Origin: Mesorhizobium terrae
GTDB taxonomy: Bacteria; Pseudomonadota; Alphaproteobacteria; Rhizobiales; Rhizobiaceae
Length of the DNA: 64,000 nt
Assembly (NCBI RefSeq): GCF_008727715.1
Contig: NZ_CP044218.1
Span: forward strand, 3,675,501 to 3,739,500
Reading direction: 5' to 3'
The position numbers and the translations under genes were made by a program. Of this stretch, positions 50,085-59,308 are shown piece by piece. The notes under the pieces are model-generated. The model did not search any database and was not told the origin of the DNA. It was given only the letters and a program-made list of their open reading frames with translations. Each line of letters starts with the position of its first letter. Position 1 is the stretch's first letter.

Positions 50085-53000
50085 ATGATCTCCGAGTTCT
50101 GCATCCGCAGGCCTGTCGCCACATTGCTGATGTCGATGGCGCTCATTTTGGGCGGTCTGTTTGCCTACAAGTTCCTGCCGGTCGCGGCGCTGCCGAGCGC
50201 GGAATTCCCGACGGTCAATGTTTCCGCCTCGCTGCCCGGTGCTTCGCCGAACTCGATGATGACGTCGGTGGCCGTTCCGCTGATCAAGCAGATTGCAACC
50301 ATTGCGGGCGTGGATTCGATCTCGACCAGCAACTCGCTGGGTTCGACCTCGATCGCGGTGCAGTTCGTGCTCAACCGTGACATCGACGCCGCCGCCGCTG
50401 ACGTGCAGGCGGCAATCGCCCGAACGCAGCGGCAATTGCCGCCGGAAATGACGTCGCCGCCAAGCTACAGGAAGGTCAATCCGGCCGACGCGCCGATCCT
50501 GCTGATGGCGCTGGCCAGCGACACGGTTCCGCTGACCCAGCTCGACGCCATTGCCGAAAACGTCATCTCGCCGTCGCTGTCGACCATCGACGGCGTCGCG
50601 CAGGTGATGGTCTGGGGCCAGAAGAAATACGCCGTGCGCATCCAGATCGACCCGACGGCGCTGGCGGCGCGCGGCATCTCGATCGATCAGCTGCAGTCGG
50701 CGGTGCAGTCGGCCAACAGCAACGCGCCGGTCGGCGTGCTGCAGAACAGCAAGCAGCAGCTGACCATCACTACCAACACGCAGCTTCAGGATGCGGCTGC
50801 GTTCTCCAACATCATCATCGCCACCAAGAACGGCAATCCGGTCCGACTGGGCGACGTCACGCGCGTCATCGATTCCGTCCAGAGCACGACGACCGCCTCC
50901 TGGTTCGACAACACACGCGCCATCGTCCTGGCCGTTCAACGCCAGCCCGACGCCAACACCGTCGACGTGGTCGATCGCGTCAAGGCGATGCTGCCGTCCT
51001 TCGAGAGCCAGATGCCGGCCGCGGCGTCCATCAACCTGATGAACGACCGCTCGACCTCAATCCGCGCTGCGGTGGTCGACGTGCAGTTCACGCTTCTGCT
51101 CACAATCGCGCTGGTGGTGTTGGTGATCTTCGTCTTCCTGCGCCGCGTGACCGCGACGATCATCCCAGCCGTGGCGGTGCCGATTTCGCTGATCGCGACG
51201 CTCGGCGTCATGTTCCTGCTGGGATTCTCCATCGACAACATCTCGCTGATGGGCCTGACACTGGCCGTCGGCCTCGTCGTCGACGACGCCATCGTCATGC
51301 TGGAAAACATCTACCGGCACATGGAGGAGGACGGGCTGCCGGCCTATCAGGCGGCGCTCAAGGGTTCCCGCGAAATCGGCTTCACCATCGTCTCGATCTC
51401 GATCTCGCTGGTGGCGGTGTTCATCCCTGTGCTTCTGATGGGCGGTGTCATCGGCCGTATCTTCAACGAATTCGCGGTGGTGGTGACGGTCGCGATCCTG
51501 GCTTCGATGTTCGTGTCGCTGACGCTGACGCCGATGCTGTGCTCCAGACTTCTCAGCTTGCCGAAGCGGCATGGCAAGGGCGAGCACGGCCCCGAACACG
51601 AGCGCGATTGGCTGGTCCGTTCCTACGACGTCGTGTTGTCCTTCTGCCTGAGGCACCATTTCATGGTGTTCCTCGTCTTTATCGGCACCGCCATACTGTC
51701 GGTGTGGCTGTTCACGATCTCGCCGAAGGGTTTCCTGCCGCAAGAGGATATCGACCAGATCTCGGTGACGACGCGCGCGCGCCAGGACATTTCCTTCGAC
51801 GCGATGGTGAAGCTGCAAGGGCAGGTGGCGAATGTTTTCCAGACTTCGCCCTATGTCGCCCATGTGACCTCGTCGGTGGGCTCGAATTCCGGTGCGCTGA
51901 ACCAGGCGTCGCTCTACGTCCAGCTCAAGCCGAAGGCCCAGCGTCCCGACATGGCCACGGTCATTTCCTCGCTGCGGCGCCAGCTTGCCGGCGTCGCCGG
52001 CATCGATACCTATATGCAGCCGGTGCAGAACCTGCGCCTGGGCGCGCGCTCCTCGGCGAGCTCCTATCAGCTGGTCGTGCAGGCCCTGTCCACGAGTGAT
52101 ACCAATCTGTGGGCGCAGAAGCTGACAGACGCCATGGTGGCCGACCGTGCCACCTTCACCGATGTCACCAACGACTTGCAGAACAATGCCTTGCAGGCGT
52201 CTCTGATCGTCGATCGCGACAAGGCGGCGACGCTTGGCGTCGACACCAACACCTTGCTCAACAGCCTTTATGGCGGTTTTGGCACCGACCAGGTCACGAC
52301 CATTTTCGGTGCCGCCGACAGTTACCAGGTCATCACCGAGCTTGATCCCAAGATCGACTGGTCGCCTGAGCGCATGCTGTCGATCCAGTTCCGCACCTCC
52401 AGCGGTTCGCTGGTCCCGCTCGGCGCCTTCGCGCGCGTCGACCGTACCGCCGGTCCGCTCACCATCAACCAGCTCGGCCAGCTGCCGGCGGTGACCGTCT
52501 CCTACAATCTGCCGGACGGCGTTGCACTCGGCGACACGGTCAACCGCATCGAGCAGATCAAGGCGCAGATCGGCGTGCCGAAGACCGTCTCGACCACCTT
52601 TGCCGGTACGGCCAAGACCTTCCAGGATTCGCTGGCCAACCAGGGCCTGTTGATCGCCGGCGCGATCCTGACGATCTATATCGTTCTGGGCATGCTCTAT
52701 GAGAGCTTCATCCACCCGCTGACCATCCTGACCAGCCTGCCCTCGGCGCTGCTCGGCGCCATGCTGTCGCTCAGGCTGGCCGGCATGGATTTTTCGGTAA
52801 TCGCCGTCATCGGCCTTCTGATGCTGATCGGCATCGTCAAGAAGAACGGCATCATGATGATCGACGTCGCACTGGTGCTGCGACGCGAGGGACGAACGCC
52901 GCTGGATGCCATCCTCAAGGCCAGCGTCATGCGTTTCCGCCCGATCATGATGACGACGCTGGCGGCGCTGATGGGCACGTTGCCGATCGCCATCGGCCAT

Positions 53001-53231
53001 GGTGCCAGCGCCGAACTGCGCCAGCCGCTCGGCATCGCCGTTGTCGGCGGCCTGATGGTCTCGCAGGTGCTGACTCTGTTTGTCACCCCGGTCATCTACC
53101 TCTACATGGAGTGGTTGTCCGAGTGGCTGCTGAGCTTCGGCAGCAAGCGCAAGCCGGAGCTGCATGTGGTTGGCGGCGACCAGGCCTCGCTGTTCGAGGA
53201 AGACGAGGAGCGCAAGGCGGCAGCCGAATAG
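50085..53231 (+). CDS. RND multidrug efflux permease
   Basis: A 1,048-residue inner-membrane pump of AcrB type and length. Twelve helices; the proton-relay helix carries LTLAVGLVVDDAIVMLENIY with the Asp-Asp pair. N-terminal CIRRPVATLLMSMALILGGL and FLPVAALPSAEFPTVNVSAS are family landmarks. It exports hydrophobic drugs in complex with the adaptor above. Operon of two with the adaptor. No regulator adjoins. Confidence 0.95.
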   Translation: MISEFCIRRPVATLLMSMALILGGLFAYKFLPVAALPSAEFPTVNVSASLPGASPNSMMTSVAVPLIKQIATIAGVDSISTSNSLGSTSIAVQFVLNRDIDAAAADVQAAIARTQRQLPPEMTSPPSYRKVNPADAPILLMALASDTVPLTQLDAIAENVISPSLSTIDGVAQVMVWGQKKYAVRIQIDPTALAARGISIDQLQSAVQSANSNAPVGVLQNSKQQLTITTNTQLQDAAAFSNIIIATKNGNPVRLGDVTRVIDSVQSTTTASWFDNTRAIVLAVQRQPDANTVDVVDRVKAMLPSFESQMPAAASINLMNDRSTSIRAAVVDVQFTLLLTIALVVLVIFVFLRRVTATIIPAVAVPISLIATLGVMFLLGFSIDNISLMGLTLAVGLVVDDAIVMLENIYRHMEEDGLPAYQAALKGSREIGFTIVSISISLVAVFIPVLLMGGVIGRIFNEFAVVVTVAILASMFVSLTLTPMLCSRLLSLPKRHGKGEHGPEHERDWLVRSYDVVLSFCLRHHFMVFLVFIGTAILSVWLFTISPKGFLPQEDIDQISVTTRARQDISFDAMVKLQGQVANVFQTSPYVAHVTSSVGSNSGALNQASLYVQLKPKAQRPDMATVISSLRRQLAGVAGIDTYMQPVQNLRLGARSSASSYQLVVQALSTSDTNLWAQKLTDAMVADRATFTDVTNDLQNNALQASLIVDRDKAATLGVDTNTLLNSLYGGFGTDQVTTIFGAADSYQVITELDPKIDWSPERMLSIQFRTSSGSLVPLGAFARVDRTAGPLTINQLGQLPAVTVSYNLPDGVALGDTVNRIEQIKAQIGVPKTVSTTFAGTAKTFQDSLANQGLLIAGAILTIYIVLGMLYESFIHPLTILTSLPSALLGAMLSLRLAGMDFSVIAVIGLLMLIGIVKKNGIMMIDVALVLRREGRTPLDAILKASVMRFRPIMMTTLAALMGTLPIAIGHGASAELRQPLGIAVVGGLMVSQVLTLFVTPVIYLYMEWLSEWLLSFGSKRKPELHVVGGDQASLFEEDEERKAAAE

Positions 53232-53394
53232 GCGACGCACTGTTCGCAATCTGTTGAATTGCCGCGCGGGTCGATCCGGGTAAGGTGTCCCCGCCTGTCG
53301 ACGGCTGAGGGGATGAACGAGCCAGCGGGCGCCTTTTCGTCGGTCCCGCATATCGGGGCCAAGCAGCAATCCATTCTCCCAAGGGATGTTTTCC

Positions 53395-53949
53395 ATGACC
53401 AAAGTGGCCGTGCTTGTCGGCAGCCTCCGCAAGGATTCCTTCAACCGCAAGATCGCCAAGGCGCTCGTCGCACTGACGCCGGGCCTCGAGTTCGATTTCC
53501 TCGATATCGGCGCTGTCTCTTTCTACAATCAGGATTTGGACACCAACCCGCCCGCCGACTGGGTCGCGTTCCGCAAGCATATCGCAAATGCGGACGCGGT
53601 TCTGTTTGTCACCGCCGAATACAACCGCTCGGTGCCGGGCGTGCTCAAGAACGCCATCGATGTCGCTTCCCGTCCCTATGGCCAGGGTGCGCTGAACGGC
53701 AAACCGGCGGCGGTGGTCTCGACATCGATCGGCGCCGTTGGCGGCTTCGGCTCCAACCATCATCTGCGCCAGTCCCTGGCCTTCCTCAACATGCCGGTGA
53801 TGGCACAGCCGGAAGCCTATATCGGCAGCGCGGCCAGCCTGTTCGACGAAGCCGGCAACCTGACCAATCAGGGCACCAAGGATTTCCTGACCGCCTTCGG
53901 CAAGGCATTCCAGCAGCACATCGCGCTGCATACCAAGAAAGCTGCGTAA
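53395..53949 (+). CDS. NADPH-dependent FMN reductase
   Basis: A 184-residue flavodoxin-like protein. VAVLVGSLRKDSFNRKIAKA and AEYNRSVPGVLKNAIDVASR mark FMN_red (azoreductase/chromate reductase type) enzymes, which reduce quinones or metals using NADPH. ATG at 53395 is preceded by AAGGGATG. A strong terminator lies 25 bp after the stop. Specific substrate unknown. Confidence 0.88.
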   Translation: MTKVAVLVGSLRKDSFNRKIAKALVALTPGLEFDFLDIGAVSFYNQDLDTNPPADWVAFRKHIANADAVLFVTAEYNRSVPGVLKNAIDVASRPYGQGALNGKPAAVVSTSIGAVGGFGSNHHLRQSLAFLNMPVMAQPEAYIGSAASLFDEAGNLTNQGTKDFLTAFGKAFQQHIALHTKKAA

Positions 53950-53973
53950 AGCCGTTTTCCGGTGAACAATGCG

Positions 53974-54002
53974 GGCCGGGCGTGCAAATGCCCGGCCTTT
54001 TT
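53974..54002 (+). terminator. Rho-independent terminator of FMN reductase gene
   Basis: GGCCGGGC and GCCCGGCC form an 8-bp stem around GTGCAAAT, followed by TTTTT. Confidence 0.92.
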
Positions 54003-54083
54003 CATGCCACAAGCCGCTAACCTTTGGCAGCAATATGCGGCAAGGGTCTTGCCGACGGCGACAGAATCTCCTTTGTCTCGCCG

Positions 54084-55211
54084 ATGGAATTTTCTCCTCA
54101 ACAGGACGAGGCGCTGAAGGCGGTTGCGCGCTGGTTGAAGATCGGCCAGCCGCAGGTTTTCCGCCTGTTCGGTTACGCCGGCACCGGCAAGACCACGCTG
54201 GCGCGCTATTTCGCCGAACATGTCGACGGCCAGGTGCAATTCGCGGCTTTCACCGGCAAGGCGGCGCAGGTGCTGCGTTCGAAGGGCGCGGTGAATGCCC
54301 GCACCATCCATTCGCTGATCTACCGCCCGCGCGGCGAGGAGGCGGTGGAGGATGAGACCACCGGCAAGACCTCGATCAATCCGACCTTTTCGCTCAACCG
54401 CCAGAGCCCGATCGCCAAGGCAAAACTCGTCATCATCGACGAATGCTCGATGGTGGACGAACAGCTGGGGCGCGATCTGCTGTCTTTCGGCACGCCCGTT
54501 TTGGTGCTGGGCGACCCGGCCCAGCTGCCGCCGATCTCCGGTGGCGGCTTCTTCACCGAGCACGAGCCGGATTATCTGCTCACCGAGATCCATCGCCAGG
54601 CGCGCGACAACCCGATCATCAGGCTGGCACTCGACGTGCGTGAAGGCCGCGAGTTCATGAAGGGCGACTTTGGCGCCGCGCAGGTGATCGGGCGCGAGGA
54701 TGTCACGCAGGACCTGGTGTTGAAGGCCGACCAGGTGCTGGTCGGTCGCAATCAGACGCGCCGCCGCTACAACCAGCGCCTGCGCGAGCTGAAGGGGTTC
54801 ACCGCCGACTATCCGCAAGCCGGCGACAAGCTGGTCTGCCTGCGCAACGATCCCGCCAAGGGGCTGCTCAACGGCTCGTTGTGGAAGGTGATGACGTCGT
54901 CGCGCGAAACGGTAAAGCCGGGCATCAACCTGCTAGTCTCGCCCGAAGAAGACGATCCAGATCGCGGCGTCGCCAAGATCAAGCTGCTCAAGGCCGTCTT
55001 CGAGAACCCGGATGAAGAAATCCCATGGCAGCAGAAGAAGCGTTTCGACGATTTCGACTTCGGCTACGCGCTGACCGTACACAAGGCGCAAGGTTCGCAG
55101 TGGAACGAGGTCGTGCTGTTCGACGAAAGCTTCGCTTTCAAGGAAACGCGTCAGCGTTGGCTCTATACGGCGATCACGCGCGCGGCTGAGCGTTTGACTG
55201 TGGTGCGCTAG
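54084..55211 (+). CDS. RecD-like DNA helicase
   Basis: A 375-residue protein. Walker A GYAGTGKTT (about 33-41), Walker B VIIDECSMVDEQ, motif III LGDPAQLPPI and helicase motif VI-like VHKAQGSQWNEVV are visible, with a UvrD/RecD-type C-terminal fold. Shorter than RecD2, with no N-terminal extension. It probably unwinds DNA during repair. The ATG at 54084 is chosen because the conserved region begins there; an in-frame start 20 codons earlier exists. Confidence 0.88.
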   Translation: MEFSPQQDEALKAVARWLKIGQPQVFRLFGYAGTGKTTLARYFAEHVDGQVQFAAFTGKAAQVLRSKGAVNARTIHSLIYRPRGEEAVEDETTGKTSINPTFSLNRQSPIAKAKLVIIDECSMVDEQLGRDLLSFGTPVLVLGDPAQLPPISGGGFFTEHEPDYLLTEIHRQARDNPIIRLALDVREGREFMKGDFGAAQVIGREDVTQDLVLKADQVLVGRNQTRRRYNQRLRELKGFTADYPQAGDKLVCLRNDPAKGLLNGSLWKVMTSSRETVKPGINLLVSPEEDDPDRGVAKIKLLKAVFENPDEEIPWQQKKRFDDFDFGYALTVHKAQGSQWNEVVLFDESFAFKETRQRWLYTAITRAAERLTVVR

Positions 55212-55271
55212 AGCGCAAGACATGCCTTGTCCGCGCCGTCGAAGCGACGGCGCAGCCCTTTGTTCAGCAGA

Positions 55272-56135
55272 TCAGTCGATAATCTCGAACAGCAAGGCGG
55301 TGGCGTCGTCGCTCACCTTGAAGCGCGGATATGTCTGGCCGTCGGGGTCTTCCTCGCGCTCGATACGGCGGAGTTCGGCCATGAGGGCGACAAGGCCGCG
55401 TTCCGAGGTTGCCTTGATAAGCGCGGCACCGTCGTAGCGGCCATATTTGTCGGCCAGCGCGGAAAAGCCGTCTGTGGCCAGAAGGCCGCGTGCCGGCAGG
55501 GCAGGGGTAATCCGCTGCACGGCAAGATGGGATGCGGCTTCCGGCGCGCTGCCCAAAGTCCAGACCGCGCCGCCCGGTTGGTTGTGGCGAGCGCGCGAGC
55601 GGCGCAAGGCTTCGCGCACCGTCGGCTCCTCGGCCAGTGAACGCCATGCGCGAAGGCCGCCAGCCTGCGTGACGGCGCGGCGTGCGCTTTCGCCTTCGGC
55701 CTTGCTGTATGCCTCGCTGGTTTCGAATGTCGCGCCGTCGGCGCCGACGAGGAAAAGCCGGCAATCGCCGAGACCGTAGATGGCGAGTTCGGAGCCCTCG
55801 ACACGCGCCAGCTGGAAACTCGCCGTAGGCAACGCCCAGGCCTCGACCGGGTCTGAGCCTGCAGCCTCGGCGATCAATTGCGCGACGCGGTTGTTGAGGG
55901 CACGCACCACATCGGCAATCGGCGTCGCGGTGGTGGCCTCGGCCTCGAAAACCGTTTTCGCGAAACCGGCGAGCCATGCCGCATCGGATGTCGGACCGAG
56001 CAGCGGCCGCCCGCCAAGACCGGTGGCGCCATCGATAACGAAGGCAGCGGACGCGTTGCCGCCGACGGCGTCCTCATTGGCGCGGGCAGCGTTTCCAGGG
56101 TCGGTCAGCGAATCGAGAATGCGCAGTGTTGGCAT
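55272..56135 (-). CDS. PP2C-like serine/threonine phosphatase
   Basis: A 287-residue protein. The PP2C signature is seen as RANEDAVGG, FVIDGATGLGG, AIYGLGDCRLFL, LLATDGFSALADKYGRYDG and SDDATALLFEI, with Asp residues placed for two metal ions. It probably reverses Ser/Thr phosphorylation. ATG 56135 is preceded by GGGAGGCCCC. Stands alone; no kinase gene is near. Confidence 0.8.
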   Translation of the reverse strand: MPTLRILDSLTDPGNAARANEDAVGGNASAAFVIDGATGLGGRPLLGPTSDAAWLAGFAKTVFEAEATTATPIADVVRALNNRVAQLIAEAAGSDPVEAWALPTASFQLARVEGSELAIYGLGDCRLFLVGADGATFETSEAYSKAEGESARRAVTQAGGLRAWRSLAEEPTVREALRRSRARHNQPGGAVWTLGSAPEAASHLAVQRITPALPARGLLATDGFSALADKYGRYDGAALIKATSERGLVALMAELRRIEREEDPDGQTYPRFKVSDDATALLFEIID

Positions 56136-56226
56136 GGGGCCTCCCGGGAGCCCTTCCATGTCGCCCATCCAAAGCCTGGGCGCAACAGAAAGCTGGAGCC
56201 CTTTCACATCGGGGCGGGGAGTGGAC

Positions 56227-56255
56227 TTGACTGACATATAGCTCTTTGGTTATAC
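56227..56255 (+). promoter_or_regulatory. Promoter of the arsR-led operon
   Basis: TTGACT (56227-56232), 17 bp, TTATAC (56250-56255), then ATG at 56289. A TTGAC-...-GTCAA dyad overlaps it and could be an ArsR operator. Confidence 0.65.
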
Positions 56256-56288
56256 GTCAATCAATAGCCAGCGGGTTATCGATTTCAA

Positions 56289-56612
56289 ATGCCGGACAAT
56301 CACGATCTGCTCTTCAAAACACTCGCCGATCCGACGCGGAGGGCGATCTTCGAGCGGCTGTGTCGGGAAGGCGAGCAGACAGTCGGCGCCTTGACGGCGC
56401 GGGCAGGGGTCTCGCAGCCGGCCGTCTCCAAGCATCTCGGCGTCCTGAAACACGCGGGACTGGTGCGCGACCGCCATGAAGGACGGCAGACCCACTACAG
56501 CGCGCAACTCGCCGCTCTCTCTCCTCTGGTCGACTGGACCAGCGAAATGGCCGGGTTCTGGGAGAGCCGGTTCGACAAACTCGAAGATTTGCTGAAAAGG
56601 ATGGACCAATGA
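56289..56612 (+). CDS. ArsR family repressor
   Basis: A 107-residue winged-helix protein. LFKTLADPTRRAIFERLCRE and GVSQPAVSKHLGVLKHAGLV are the ArsR/SmtB pattern. No metal-binding CxC motif is seen, so it may not sense metal. It is first in a tight run (ATGA overlap with the SRPBCC gene) and probably controls it. Confidence 0.9.
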   Translation: MPDNHDLLFKTLADPTRRAIFERLCREGEQTVGALTARAGVSQPAVSKHLGVLKHAGLVRDRHEGRQTHYSAQLAALSPLVDWTSEMAGFWESRFDKLEDLLKRMDQ

Positions 56613-57040
56613 CTGAAACGTCGACCGAAACGCGCTCTGTCGTCGTTGAACGCGATATCCCTTTCCCACCGGAGAAGCTTTGGCGCGCGCTCACGCAACC
56701 GCACCTGATGGAGGAGTGGCTGATGAAGAACGATTTCAAACCTGCCGTCGGCCACCGCTTCAATCTGCGCGGCGACTGGGGCGGTGTGTTGGACTGCGAA
56801 GTCCTTGCCATCGATCCGGGCAAGACGCTGTCCTATACCTGGGACTTCGCCCACGACGATCCGGCCTACAATATGAAAAGTGTGGTGACGTTTACACTCA
56901 CCCCAACGGGTTCGGGCACGCGTTTGCGTGTGGAACAGGCAGGCTTCCGGCCGGATCAGAAACAGGCTTTCGGCGGCGCCAAGGCGGGCTGGCAGCAGTT
57001 CCTCACGAACCTCGAACAGGTTTTGGCGAGGACGGAATGA
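56609..57040 (+). CDS. SRPBCC/AHSA1 family protein
   Basis: A 143-residue helix-grip protein. VVVERDIPFPPEKLWRALTQ and the C-terminal GAKAGWQQFLTNLEQVLART match AHSA1-type proteins, which bind hydrophobic ligands in a deep pocket. ArsR-AHSA1 pairs of this layout are frequent and the ArsR protein usually regulates the pair. Ligand unknown. Confidence 0.88.
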   Translation: MTETSTETRSVVVERDIPFPPEKLWRALTQPHLMEEWLMKNDFKPAVGHRFNLRGDWGGVLDCEVLAIDPGKTLSYTWDFAHDDPAYNMKSVVTFTLTPTGSGTRLRVEQAGFRPDQKQAFGGAKAGWQQFLTNLEQVLARTE

Positions 57041-57085
57041 AGGTTGCCGCGCCGACTTGGCTCGCTTTCAAGGGAGATAGAAACA

Positions 57086-57307
57086 ATGAACTGGAACAAG
57101 TGGATACGTCAGGGCCATCGCTGGCTTTCGATTGTCTTCACGGCGACAGTCGCCGCCAATTTCGCTGCCATGGCGCTGGGACAACCGCCGGCCTGGATCG
57201 TCTATTCGCCGCTGCTGCCGCTCTTCCTGCTGCTGTTCTCAGGCCTCTACATGTTCATCTTGCCCCATGCCGCCAAGTGGCGCGGCGAGCGAAGCACGGT
57301 TGGGTAG
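57086..57307 (+). CDS. Small membrane protein of the arsR operon
   Basis: A 73-residue protein. Two or three hydrophobic helices (WLSIVFTATVAANFAAMALG and VYSPLLPLFLLLFSGLYMFI) and a short basic end. ATG 57086 lies after GGGAGATAGAAAC. Follows the SRPBCC gene by 45 bp. No function known, but similar small membrane proteins occur in ArsR-AHSA1 operons. Confidence 0.7.
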   Translation: MNWNKWIRQGHRWLSIVFTATVAANFAAMALGQPPAWIVYSPLLPLFLLLFSGLYMFILPHAAKWRGERSTVG

Positions 57308-57317
57308 AGTGAACGCA

Positions 57318-57791
57318 ATGGCTGGAAAGACATCCGGAAAATCGGCGATGAGCACAAAGAAAACCACAACCAAGCCTGCGGCCGGGGAACCGGTGCTGCT
57401 CTCAGGCGGCAACCCGCAGATCGCAAAGGGCTACGGCGACGAGCCGGTTCAGGCCTATATCGCGGCCATGCCGGGCTGGAAGAGCGATATTGGTCGTCGC
57501 ATTGATGCTGTCATCGAACGCACCGTTCCCGGCGTGCGCAAGGCGGTGAAATGGAATTCGCCTCTCTACGGCGTTGCGGACGAAGGCCAGGGCTGGTTCC
57601 TCGGCCTGCACGTGTTCGCCAAATATGTGAAAGTCAGCTTCTTCCGTGGTGCGGCGCTGGACCCAGTTCCGCCAGGCACCTCCAAACAGAAGGAAATCCG
57701 CTACTACGACATTCACGAAGGCCGGTTCGACGAAGCGCAATTTGCCGACTGGGTGAAGCAGGCTAGTCAGTTGCTGGGCGAAAAACTGTAA
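57318..57791 (+). CDS. DUF1801 family protein
   Basis: A 157-residue protein. QAYIAAMPGWKSDIGRRIDA, KAVKWNSPLYGVADEGQGWF and RYYDIHEGRFDEAQFADWVK are the DUF1801 (YdhG-like) pattern. A Lys/Thr-rich N-terminus precedes it. The family is small, cytoplasmic and of unknown function. Third gene after the ArsR-AHSA1 pair. Confidence 0.8.
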   Translation: MAGKTSGKSAMSTKKTTTKPAAGEPVLLSGGNPQIAKGYGDEPVQAYIAAMPGWKSDIGRRIDAVIERTVPGVRKAVKWNSPLYGVADEGQGWFLGLHVFAKYVKVSFFRGAALDPVPPGTSKQKEIRYYDIHEGRFDEAQFADWVKQASQLLGEKL

Positions 57792-57799
57792 CGTCCGGC

Positions 57800-58312
57800 G
57801 TGATAGCGACGACAAGCACGAAGGAAGCGATGGCGACGATGCAGAAAAACGGTTCGACGGACTTAGGCCAAGAAGCCTCCCCCTCCCAACTGATCGATGC
57901 CACGATCAATGCGCTTGGCGACTGGCGGGGTGAAGTGCTCGGACGACTTCGCGCACTTATCAAACGGGCCAAGCCCGACGTGGTCGAGGAAGTAAAATGG
58001 CGCAAGCCATCGAACTCGATGCTGGGTGTTCCGGTATGGGAGCACGATGGAATGATCTGCACCGGCGAGACCTACAAGGCCGCCGTGAAGCTGACCTTTG
58101 CCAAGGGTGCCGCGCTGGAAGACCCCACGGGTCTCTTCAACTCCAGCCTCGATGGTAATGTCCGGCGCGCCATCGATTTCCATGAGGGTGGCAAGATCAA
58201 TGAAGAGGCATTCGTGGCGCTCATTCGTGCCGCCGTGGCACTGAATGTTTCGACACGGGCTGCAACGCACCCTGCCCGCTCCGGGAAAGCGCCGAAGAGC
58301 GCCCAAAGGTAG
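57800..58312 (+). CDS. DUF1801 family protein (second copy)
   Basis: A 170-residue protein (GTG start; an ATG at 57830 would also work). It carries the DUF1801 elements [20 protein letters not shown] and [20 protein letters not shown]. It is a diverged relative of the previous gene with 8 bp between them, so a tandem duplication or paired function is likely. Function unknown. Confidence 0.78.
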   Translation: MIATTSTKEAMATMQKNGSTDLGQEASPSQLIDATINALGDWRGEVLGRLRALIKRAKPDVVEEVKWRKPSNSMLGVPVWEHDGMICTGETYKAAVKLTFAKGAALEDPTGLFNSSLDGNVRRAIDFHEGGKINEEAFVALIRAAVALNVSTRAATHPARSGKAPKSAQR

Positions 58313-58461
58313 CGCTGGTGGGTACTTCTCGGGTTGACCGTGCATGGCATTGGCCCTGTGAGCTGGGCATGCTGGCGCACTTGCTGCCCCGTACTCGACC
58401 CTGTTTGTTTGCCTGGGGCTGGGCTATAGCTTCTGCCGCCCGCAACCGCCCAAGGCCGACC

Positions 58462-59202
58462 ATGCCCACAAAACTATCCGTGAACCTCAATGCCGTCGCG
58501 CTGCTGCGCAACCGTCGCGATCTGCCTTGGCCAAGTGTCACCGGGCTTGGCCGCATCGCGCTTGCCGCCGGCGCGCATGGGCTCACCGTGCATCCGCGCC
58601 CCGATGAGCGCCACACCCGCCATTCGGACTTGCCCGAGCTCAGGGCGCTGATCGACGACGAATTCCCCAAGGCCGAATTCAACATCGAGGGTTATCCCAC
58701 GGAAGATTTTCTGGCGCTTGTGGAAAAGCACCAGCCCGAACAGGTGACGTTGGTGCCGGACGATCCAGCGCAGGCCACCTCCGACCACGGCTGGAACTTC
58801 GTCGAACAGGCGGCCTTCCTGGCCCCCGTCGTGAAAAGGCTGAAGAAGGGTGGTTTTCGGGTCTCGCTGTTCGCGGATCCAGATCCGGCCGGGGTGACCG
58901 CCGCACGCGACATCGGCGCCGACCGTATCGAGCTCTACACCGGCCCCTATGGCGGCTATCATTCCGATTCCGAAAAGGCAGGTAAGGAGTTGGAAAAGCT
59001 CGGAAAAACCGCCGACGCGGCAATCGCTGCCGGCCTTGAGGTCAATGCCGGACACGACCTCGTGGTAGCCAATCTGCCGCCGCTGGTGAAACGTATCCCC
59101 AAATTGGCGGAAGTCTCGATCGGGCACGGCTTGACAGCCGATGCGCTGCAGTATGGCATGGCGGGAACGGTCGCAAGGTTCCTCAAGGCATGTGGATGGT
59201 AG
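58462..59202 (+). CDS. pdxJ: Pyridoxine 5'-phosphate synthase
   Basis: A 246-residue TIM-barrel enzyme. [55 protein letters not shown] and [20 protein letters not shown] match PdxJ, with the His/Glu active-site residues in place. It joins deoxyxylulose phosphate and aminoacetone phosphate to make pyridoxine phosphate. No pdxA gene is nearby. About 150 bp before it hold nothing evident. Confidence 0.95.
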   Translation: MPTKLSVNLNAVALLRNRRDLPWPSVTGLGRIALAAGAHGLTVHPRPDERHTRHSDLPELRALIDDEFPKAEFNIEGYPTEDFLALVEKHQPEQVTLVPDDPAQATSDHGWNFVEQAAFLAPVVKRLKKGGFRVSLFADPDPAGVTAARDIGADRIELYTGPYGGYHSDSEKAGKELEKLGKTADAAIAAGLEVNAGHDLVVANLPPLVKRIPKLAEVSIGHGLTADALQYGMAGTVARFLKACGW

Positions 59203-59308
59203 GGTACGTCTTGCGGCTGCCGGCTATCTGCGGGCAGTGACGTCGGGGCACTTGATATTGCAATGCAGCAAGCGTAGAGCACCGCGCGCTTGAAACGGAG
59301 TGTCGCCG

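Noticed and set aside
51057..53459. An 800-codon open frame on the minus strand
   Set aside because: It lies wholly opposite the RND permease, and its conceptual protein is Arg/His/Gln-rich, the expected mirror of a high-GC gene.
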